From Lachnospiraceae bacterium (lineage in GTDB: Bacteria > Bacillota > Clostridia > Lachnospirales > Lachnospiraceae), in the NCBI GenBank assembly GCA_017393285.1, contig JAFORL010000094.1, positions 1-32,131 of the forward strand: 32,131 bases of DNA. The letters run 5' to 3'. The position numbers and the translations under genes were made by a program. Below are positions 26,426 to 32,131 of this stretch, one piece after another. Numbering within the stretch: the stretch's first letter is position 1; each line of letters opens with the position of its first letter. A model generated the notes under the pieces. It was not told the origin of the DNA. It did not search any database and worked only from the letters and a program-made list of their open reading frames with translations.

Positions 26426-28210
26426 CTATTTATTTGGCGTCTGTATATGACAATACTCCTGCATCACAATTTGCGGTGTCCTTTGGTCTCTAAATTCATT
26501 GATGGTGGGATAATAGACCACACCTAAATCAATCGTATTCTTCTGTCCTCTCGTGGCCAAATACCAGTTTTCCTCTCCGTATTCCGTCTTGATATAATGT
26601 TCTAATTGCATCACGTCTCCAAAGTATATGGCATCGATTCTTGCACCTGATGGATTTGCCACTCTTGCCTTGTAAACATTTTTATTCTTACCTATGATGC
26701 GCCCCTCTGTCACCCGCAAATGTTGTTCTGCAAACAAGGGTTTTTCATTGCCTTTTCCATAGGGTTCCAATTTAGACAATTCTTCTACAAACGCCTCTGT
26801 TACATATTGAATTGGCAAAGGAATATCAATCCAAACTTTAGGTATCAAATCTTCCTGTGTCATAGTCGTATTGGCATTTAAGCTTTGTCGTAATAAATCC
26901 AACCGATCCTCCTGCACCGTCATACCGGCAGCCATTGGGTGTCCACCAAATCGATCCAACAAATCTTTGCAGGCCGATAATTCTTCAAACATATTATAAG
27001 GCGGAATGGAACGTCCCGACCCCTTTAAACCTTCCTCACCTTGGGTAAAGACAATGGTTGGTTTATAGTAACGTTCCCGCAATCTTCCCGCAATAATCCC
27101 CACCAAAGATTCATGACAATTTTCTAATTTTACCACCAATACCTTATCGTCTTTCAAACTAGATTCTTCTATCTTTGTAATTGCCTGTTTGGTTCCTTGC
27201 TCTGTCATTTCTTTTCTGGTCTCATTTAGTTCTTTTAGATTGGTAGCTAAGGTCATTGCCTCTCCTTCATTTTCGCATAACAACAAATCCAATGCCCTTT
27301 TTACCGTTTCCAACCTGCCTGCTGCATTAAAACAAGGTCCAATCACAAAACCTATATGATATGCTGTCAATTTTTTTCCTTCTAATTCCGTCACACGCAA
27401 CAAAGCCCGAAGCCCCACATTACTTGTATTTTCCAACAACCGCAATCCCGTTTTTACAAGAATACGATTTTCATCCTCTAAGTCCATCACATCTGCCACA
27501 GTGGCAATGGCAGCATATGTGGTCAATATTTTTTCTTCCTCTTTTGGTACTTGATAATGGGCATACAAGACTTGTGCCAATTTGAAAGTCACCCCGGCAC
27601 CACATAATTTTTTAAAGGGATATCCACACTCCGCCTGCTTGGGATTCACAATTACATCCGCCATGGGTTTATGATAAACCTTTTTTCCATTTTCCATAGA
27701 AAAAGGTACTTCATGATGATCCGTTACGATTACCTGCATGCCTAACTCTTTCGCGTACTGTACCGGCTCCAAAGCCGCAATTCCATTGTCGCAAGTTATC
27801 AACACACTTGCACCTTCTTTGATGGCATTATCCACAATTCTTTTATTTAATCCATATCCTTCTGTGACTCGATTGGGTGTGTCAATATAACATTGTCCAC
27901 CTACCCGACGAAAAGCAGTATACAAAATCATGCTGGAAAAAATACCATCTACATCAAAGTCACTGGCTATAACAATCTTTTTTTTCTCTTCTATGGCATC
28001 TACTAAAATAGACACCGCTGCTTCCATTCCCAGCAGCAACTTAGGATCATACAAATCCTCCATGGTTCCATATAAATATTTTCTGATTTGTTCTGATTCC
28101 CGCACATTTCTATTCACCATAATTCTAGCCAACATAGGACTAATATTAAATTTCTTCCCTATTTCATTAAAATTTTCTTTTTTTGTATATAACATCCACT
28201 TTGCCATCAT
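26426..28210 (-). CDS. recJ: Single-stranded-DNA-specific exonuclease RecJ
   Basis: 5'-3' exonuclease on single-stranded DNA in recombination and repair. The 594 residues include the DHH-family motifs DFDVDG (84-89), CDNGIA (140-145), DHH (164-166), the DHHA1 segment with GSGRS and GGHPMAAGM, and a C-terminal OB-fold. The first motif is usually DYDVDG or DADG; Phe here is a mild change. The first ATG (28210) is followed at once by a second; GAGGT lies four and seven bases upstream of them, so either may be used. It is isolated by long structured gaps on both sides. Confidence 0.92.
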   Translation of the reverse strand: MMAKWMLYTKKENFNEIGKKFNISPMLARIMVNRNVRESEQIRKYLYGTMEDLYDPKLLLGMEAAVSILVDAIEEKKKIVIASDFDVDGIFSSMILYTAFRRVGGQCYIDTPNRVTEGYGLNKRIVDNAIKEGASVLITCDNGIAALEPVQYAKELGMQVIVTDHHEVPFSMENGKKVYHKPMADVIVNPKQAECGYPFKKLCGAGVTFKLAQVLYAHYQVPKEEEKILTTYAAIATVADVMDLEDENRILVKTGLRLLENTSNVGLRALLRVTELEGKKLTAYHIGFVIGPCFNAAGRLETVKRALDLLLCENEGEAMTLATNLKELNETRKEMTEQGTKQAITKIEESSLKDDKVLVVKLENCHESLVGIIAGRLRERYYKPTIVFTQGEEGLKGSGRSIPPYNMFEELSACKDLLDRFGGHPMAAGMTVQEDRLDLLRQSLNANTTMTQEDLIPKVWIDIPLPIQYVTEAFVEELSKLEPYGKGNEKPLFAEQHLRVTEGRIIGKNKNVYKARVANPSGARIDAIYFGDVMQLEHYIKTEYGEENWYLATRGQKNTIDLGVVYYPTINEFRDQRTPQIVMQEYCHIQTPNK

Positions 28211-28553
28211 TTGTACCTCATTATCTTAAAATTTATGTATACTCCATGCAAAATCATCCACTTGCTACATGGTTCGCACAACACAAAAATTGCGGAGCAA
28301 TGCACTTTCCTATACTGTAGTGACTGGGAATCCAACATGCCCCTTCACTTTCAAAGTACTTTCACTTATCCTGATGACCGCTTTGCAGTCACCAGGATAA
28401 ATGAAAGTGGGTGTCACACTGTTCAGCGTGACACCCCCATATCATTATCTATCAAATAGATCTTTATCACTGTCCATTATCTGTCCAGTAACCCCTTCCC
28501 AATACAAGTGCAGTTTTAAAAAAGCTGTTCCAAACACTCACACTGGATTTCAA
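28211..28553 (-). repeat. Tandem hairpins between secDF and recJ
   Basis: Hairpin A: 28358-28373 pairs with 28393-28408 over 16 positions, and an inner TGACTGC/GCGGTCA stem extends it. Its imperfect positions are G-U in minus-strand RNA and C-A in plus-strand RNA. Hairpin B next to it: GGGTGTCAC with GTGACACCC (28409-28417 with 28428-28436), perfect. Further left a small ATTGC/GCAAT stem (28289-28293 with 28297-28301) is followed on the minus strand by TTTTT and may terminate. I see no gene in these 343 bases. The string looks like non-coding RNA or repeat modules at the end of the scfB-secDF transcript. Confidence 0.5.
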
Positions 28554-30791
28554 TTATTTTCTTTTTGCAACTGCCATTTTGATTTTGTACCACAATGCAC
28601 CTGTTAAACAAATAGAAGAGAATGCACCGGCTATAATACCACCAATCAATGGAACAGTAAATTCACGTAAGGAATCAACACCCAAAAGCAATAACATAAA
28701 GATCATGATAAATGTTGTCAAAGAAGTATTGATATTACGTGTAACAGTCTGACTTACACTGGTATTTACAATTTCAGACAAGTCAATCTTCTTATTCATA
28801 GCTGCTCTATTCTCACGAATACGGTCGAAGGTTACAATGGTACTGTTAATTGAGTAACCTAAGATGGTAAGCATACATGCAATAAATGTATTTCCTACAG
28901 AAATCAATCCTATTGCAGAACCAATACCGTATACCATCAATACCACTAAAACGTCATGAATCAATGCCAAAATAGCACTTGCACCAAAGGTAATATCCTT
29001 GAAACGAATAGCAATATAAATCAACATCAAGATAACAGCGATTACGATTGCTTCCACTGCATCACGCTTCATTTCGTTACTTACAGAAGCACTGATGGTT
29101 TCTGATTCAATGGTATCTTCTTTGATTCCATATTTTTCTCCCAATGCTGTTGCAAGTTTTTCTCTTTGGGTTTTATCTAATACGGTTGTTTTGATTGTCA
29201 AAGCGTTAGAGCCTTTTACTTCCGAAATTTCTGGTTTCACTGACAAAGTGCTTACAACCAATTCTCTTACACCATCTTTGATGTCTGCTACCTTCACACT
29301 ACTGTCAAAAGTAACACTAGTAGAGGTACCACCCTTAAAGTCCAATCCATAATTTAAGATTGTACCAGTTTTTTGTTTGTTAAATACCAAAGAACCAATA
29401 CAAATAACAATCATAAGAATTGCTACACCGGCAAATTTTACAAAATTTTGAACAAATGGAATTACCTTTGTTTCTTTTGCTTTTCCATAGAATTTTACAT
29501 CTGTAAATCCTAATTTTACAAATCCATTTAAAATAAAACGGGTAACGTATAATGCGGTAAACATAGATAATACCACACCGATTAACAAGGTCTTTGCGAA
29601 ACTGGATACCGTTCCTGAACCAAGTAATAACAAGACAATAGATGCAATAATGGTTGTGATGTTACCATCCAAAATTGCAGAAAGTGCCTTCCCGAAACCA
29701 TTTTTCATTGCTGTTTCAATACCGTTACCGGCAGCAAATTCTTCTTTCATACGTGTAAAGATAATAACGTTGGCATCTACCGCCATACCAATAGAAAGCA
29801 AAATACCTGCAATACCCGGTAAAGTCAAAGTAATGTTATATCCATTTAAGATTACTGCAATGGCACCTACATAACATAACAAGGCAATACTTGCTGCCAA
29901 ACCCGGAATACGATATACCACAATCATAAAGATGATGATGATTGCCAAACCAATGATACCTGCTAATAAACTGGTATAAATTGCTTTATCTCCAAGTTTT
30001 GCACCAACTACATTGGAACGAATCTCTTTCAAGGCAATTGGCAATGCACCAATACGAATTGTGGAAGCCAACTCATCTGCTTCTTCAAAAGATTTTTGTC
30101 CTTCAATCTGTGCCTTACCACCTGTGATAGCTTTTGAAACACCAGGATTGGAAACAACCTCTCCGTCATAGATAATGGCAATACTACCACCAATCGCTGC
30201 TTCTGTTCCCTTTTCGAATTTGGTTGCTCCCTTTGCACTAAATTCTAAGGCAACCACATAATCAGTAGCAGTTCCACTGGTATCTGTTTCTGCTGTCGCT
30301 TTATCAATATCAGAACCATCTACGATTACCATATCTTTATCGTATAATACCTGTTCATCTACTGCAAGTTTTGCACCTTTTACTACACCCTTATCCGGGT
30401 CATCTAAATACTGTGCTAAGTTTGCTGAATTTACGAATAAAATATTGCCAGATTTACCAAGCTTCTCTAATACTGCATCTGCATCTGTAGCGCCAGGAAT
30501 ATCGATGTTAATACGATTCTTACCTTCTTGGTAAACAACCGGCTCTTCACCTAATCCTTCTACACGAAGCTGCATCTTATAAATGGTGTCATCCATTTGT
30601 GTCTTGGTAGGGTTATCCTTTACTGTTTGATAAGTTACACTTACACCTCCGGCAAGATCCAAGCCAAGACGAATATTCTTTGCTGAACCTTTGTGAGCTT
30701 TGCCAACCCCAATGATGGCTATATATCCCATTGTAGCAATCACAACTGCTGCAACAAGAAGATAAAGCACGCCTTTTCTTACATTTTTCAT
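28554..30791 (-). CDS. secDF: Protein translocase subunit SecDF (fused)
   Basis: Membrane component that assists Sec-dependent export with the proton motive force. The 745 residues join SecD (transmembrane start at about 8-28, IRLGLDLAGGVS, the large P1 domain, then five helices with GIAGILLSIGMAVDANVIIFTR) to SecF (from about 445, with LNYGLDFKGGTS and helices ending near 740). About twelve membrane segments result. Both key DxxGG-type motifs are intact. Fusion is a normal state in several Firmicutes. The ATG at 30791 follows AAGGAGA. The gene is 36 bases after the SCIFF maturase gene and probably in its operon, which could couple export to the modified peptide; that link is inferred. Confidence 0.95.
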   Translation of the reverse strand: MKNVRKGVLYLLVAAVVIATMGYIAIIGVGKAHKGSAKNIRLGLDLAGGVSVTYQTVKDNPTKTQMDDTIYKMQLRVEGLGEEPVVYQEGKNRINIDIPGATDADAVLEKLGKSGNILFVNSANLAQYLDDPDKGVVKGAKLAVDEQVLYDKDMVIVDGSDIDKATAETDTSGTATDYVVALEFSAKGATKFEKGTEAAIGGSIAIIYDGEVVSNPGVSKAITGGKAQIEGQKSFEEADELASTIRIGALPIALKEIRSNVVGAKLGDKAIYTSLLAGIIGLAIIIIFMIVVYRIPGLAASIALLCYVGAIAVILNGYNITLTLPGIAGILLSIGMAVDANVIIFTRMKEEFAAGNGIETAMKNGFGKALSAILDGNITTIIASIVLLLLGSGTVSSFAKTLLIGVVLSMFTALYVTRFILNGFVKLGFTDVKFYGKAKETKVIPFVQNFVKFAGVAILMIVICIGSLVFNKQKTGTILNYGLDFKGGTSTSVTFDSSVKVADIKDGVRELVVSTLSVKPEISEVKGSNALTIKTTVLDKTQREKLATALGEKYGIKEDTIESETISASVSNEMKRDAVEAIVIAVILMLIYIAIRFKDITFGASAILALIHDVLVVLMVYGIGSAIGLISVGNTFIACMLTILGYSINSTIVTFDRIRENRAAMNKKIDLSEIVNTSVSQTVTRNINTSLTTFIMIFMLLLLGVDSLREFTVPLIGGIIAGAFSSICLTGALWYKIKMAVAKRK

Positions 30792-30827
30792 GGTTAATAC
30801 TGTCTCCTTTTCTTTGTGTTATATCAT

Positions 30828-32131
30828 TTACGCATCTTGTGTCATTGCCTCATGTACTTTCAGCATAATTGCACACTCGATCCGTTTCTTTTGTAAATCA
30901 CATCCAATTTCATACGCACCGTTGATATCGCCTGTAAAATTAAAGGCATTTGCGGCACATCCACCACTACAATAAAATCTTGCAAAGCAATCTTTACAAG
31001 TTTCTTTTGCATATACATTACATAATTTAAATTCATCTTGTACCTTGGTATTGGTAATACCGGTATCTACATTTCCCAGCAGGAAATCTTCATTTCCTAC
31101 AAATTGATGACAAGGGTAAAAATCTCCCCAAGGTGTTACAGCTAAATATTCTGTACCCGAACCACAGCCGGATAAACGCTTGGCCACACAAGGACCACCT
31201 GTCAAATCTATCATAAAATGGAAGAAGTTAAAGCATTTTCCATTTTCTTTTCGACGAATCATCTCCTTCGCCAAAGAATCGTATTCCTGACAAATCACTG
31301 GTACATCTTCTTTTGTCAAGGCGTACCCTTCTTCTGGCGGTGCCACTACTGGTTCCACTGAAATTTGTTCAAATCCCAAATCTGCCATATGCAACACATC
31401 TTTTGAAAAATCTGTGTTATAATGGGTAAATGTACCTCTCACGTAGTAATTGGTCTGATTTCTACTGTCCGCAAGTTTTTGGAATTTTGGCACAATGATA
31501 TCATAACTGCCCTTTCCATTTCTGGTTGGACGCATTTTATCATGTACTTCTTTTCTTCCATCGATGCTTAATACCACATTTGCCATCTCCTTATTGGCAA
31601 ATTCCATAATATCATCATCTAATAACACACCATTGGTAGTCAAAGTAAAGCGGAAATTCTTATCATGTAGTTTTTCTTGTTCACGACCATATGCTACCAA
31701 TTGTTTTACCACTTCGAAATTCATCAAAGGTTCTCCACCAAAGAAATCTACTTCTAAATTTCTTCTGGTTCCAGAGTTTGCAATTAAGAAATCCAGGGCT
31801 TTTTTTCCTACTTCATAACTCATCAAAGCTCTTCTTCCCTTATATTCTCCCTCTTCTGCAAAACAATATTTGCACCCTAAATTACAATCATGTGCAATAT
31901 GCAAACATAAGGCTTTCACAACTGTCTTACGCTTTTTAAAGTCAAAAATATAATCTTGGTATACATCTTTTGAAAACAAAGTGCCATCCGCTTTCAAAGT
32001 TTCAATCTCTGCAAATGCTTCTGCAATATATTCCTCTGAAATTGCTTCCTCCAACTTACTTACATAAGGTTCCTGCTGATACTTGTCCATCATGCGTTTT
32101 GTAATACTTTCTTTGCTCTCTTTCTCATAAA
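30828..32131 (-). CDS. scfB: SCIFF peptide maturase, radical SAM/SPASM (partial, 5' end outside)
   Basis: Radical SAM enzyme that forms thioether links in the SCIFF (six cysteines in forty-five) ranthipeptide of Clostridia. The core motif is CNLGCKYC (Cys 70, 74 and 77 counted from the ATG at 32093), followed by FAEEGEY. The C-terminal SPASM region has SGCGSGTEYLAVTPWGDFYP, then CHQFVGN, CKDCFARFYCSGGC and GCDLQKKRIEC, giving the Cys ligands for two auxiliary clusters. The frame stays open from the ATG to the window edge (YEKESKESITKRMMDK), and the family N terminus is longer, so the true start lies beyond 32131. The precursor gene, normally next upstream, is therefore not visible. secDF follows 36 bases downstream. 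Confidence 0.92.
   Translation of the reverse strand, partial: YEKESKESITKRMMDKYQQEPYVSKLEEAISEEYIAEAFAEIETLKADGTLFSKDVYQDYIFDFKKRKTVVKALCLHIAHDCNLGCKYCFAEEGEYKGRRALMSYEVGKKALDFLIANSGTRRNLEVDFFGGEPLMNFEVVKQLVAYGREQEKLHDKNFRFTLTTNGVLLDDDIMEFANKEMANVVLSIDGRKEVHDKMRPTRNGKGSYDIIVPKFQKLADSRNQTNYYVRGTFTHYNTDFSKDVLHMADLGFEQISVEPVVAPPEEGYALTKEDVPVICQEYDSLAKEMIRRKENGKCFNFFHFMIDLTGGPCVAKRLSGCGSGTEYLAVTPWGDFYPCHQFVGNEDFLLGNVDTGITNTKVQDEFKLCNVYAKETCKDCFARFYCSGGCAANAFNFTGDINGAYEIGCDLQKKRIECAIMLKVHEAMTQDA

Noticed and set aside
28278..28310. Fourth copy of the dispersed palindrome
   Set aside because: Shares only ATTGC...GCAAT and TTTCCTAT-like pieces; too short and rearranged to count as the same repeat.
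30792..30827. SCIFF precursor gene in the scfB-secDF gap
   Set aside because: The gap is 36 bases and no Cys-rich frame exists; the precursor is expected upstream, outside the window.

Overview
The window is a low-GC Firmicutes chromosome segment, most likely from a Lachnospiraceae (Clostridia) genome. The evidence is the AT-rich codon use, AGGAGG ribosome sites, a SCIFF-type radical SAM maturase next to a fused SecDF, HemZ rather than an oxygen-dependent enzyme, and a murB/rapZ/whiA/HPr-like/HPr kinase cluster. I see no phage, insertion sequence, tRNA, rRNA or CRISPR. The coding content is core metabolism and housekeeping. All genes lie on the minus strand except pyrG.

Reading in the direction of transcription (right to left): a radical SAM SCIFF maturase (scfB, cut by the right edge) and secDF; recJ; apt; relA followed by a metallo-beta-lactamase-fold hydrolase, hemZ, an HD-GYP protein, hisS and aspS; pyrG alone on the plus strand; ftsH; uvrC, hprK, a ROK glucokinase, murB, rapZ, whiA and an HPr-like (Crh-type) protein; then dnaE and pfkA. 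The left part joins carbon signalling (HprK, HPr-like protein, glucokinase, PfkA) to envelope synthesis (MurB, RapZ) and cell-cycle/DNA functions (WhiA, UvrC, DnaE). The middle-right part joins (p)ppGpp control with aminoacyl-tRNA synthetases.

The less ordinary material is between the genes. (1) The DNA just past the ftsH stop codon is a decayed reading frame. It continues the decapeptide repeat of the FtsH tail across a Q-to-stop change and three single-base frameshifts. (2) A near-perfect palindrome of 22 to 27 bp per arm occurs three times (left edge, ftsH/uvrC gap, after pyrG). The middle copy abuts a GC-rich element with competing stems. (3) The recJ/apt and secDF/recJ gaps hold several long inverted repeats, some with G-U pairs that fit only the minus-strand RNA, plus short open frames that look like coding remnants. 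(4) The HPr-like protein has Glu at position 15 instead of the PTS histidine but keeps Ser46, and HPr kinase lies in the same cluster. (5) RapZ has Asn where the P-loop Ser/Thr should be.

I cannot point to a clearly new multi-gene system. The best candidates for something undescribed are the dispersed intergenic elements and the eroded FtsH extension. All statements come from reading the sequence; no homology search was run.
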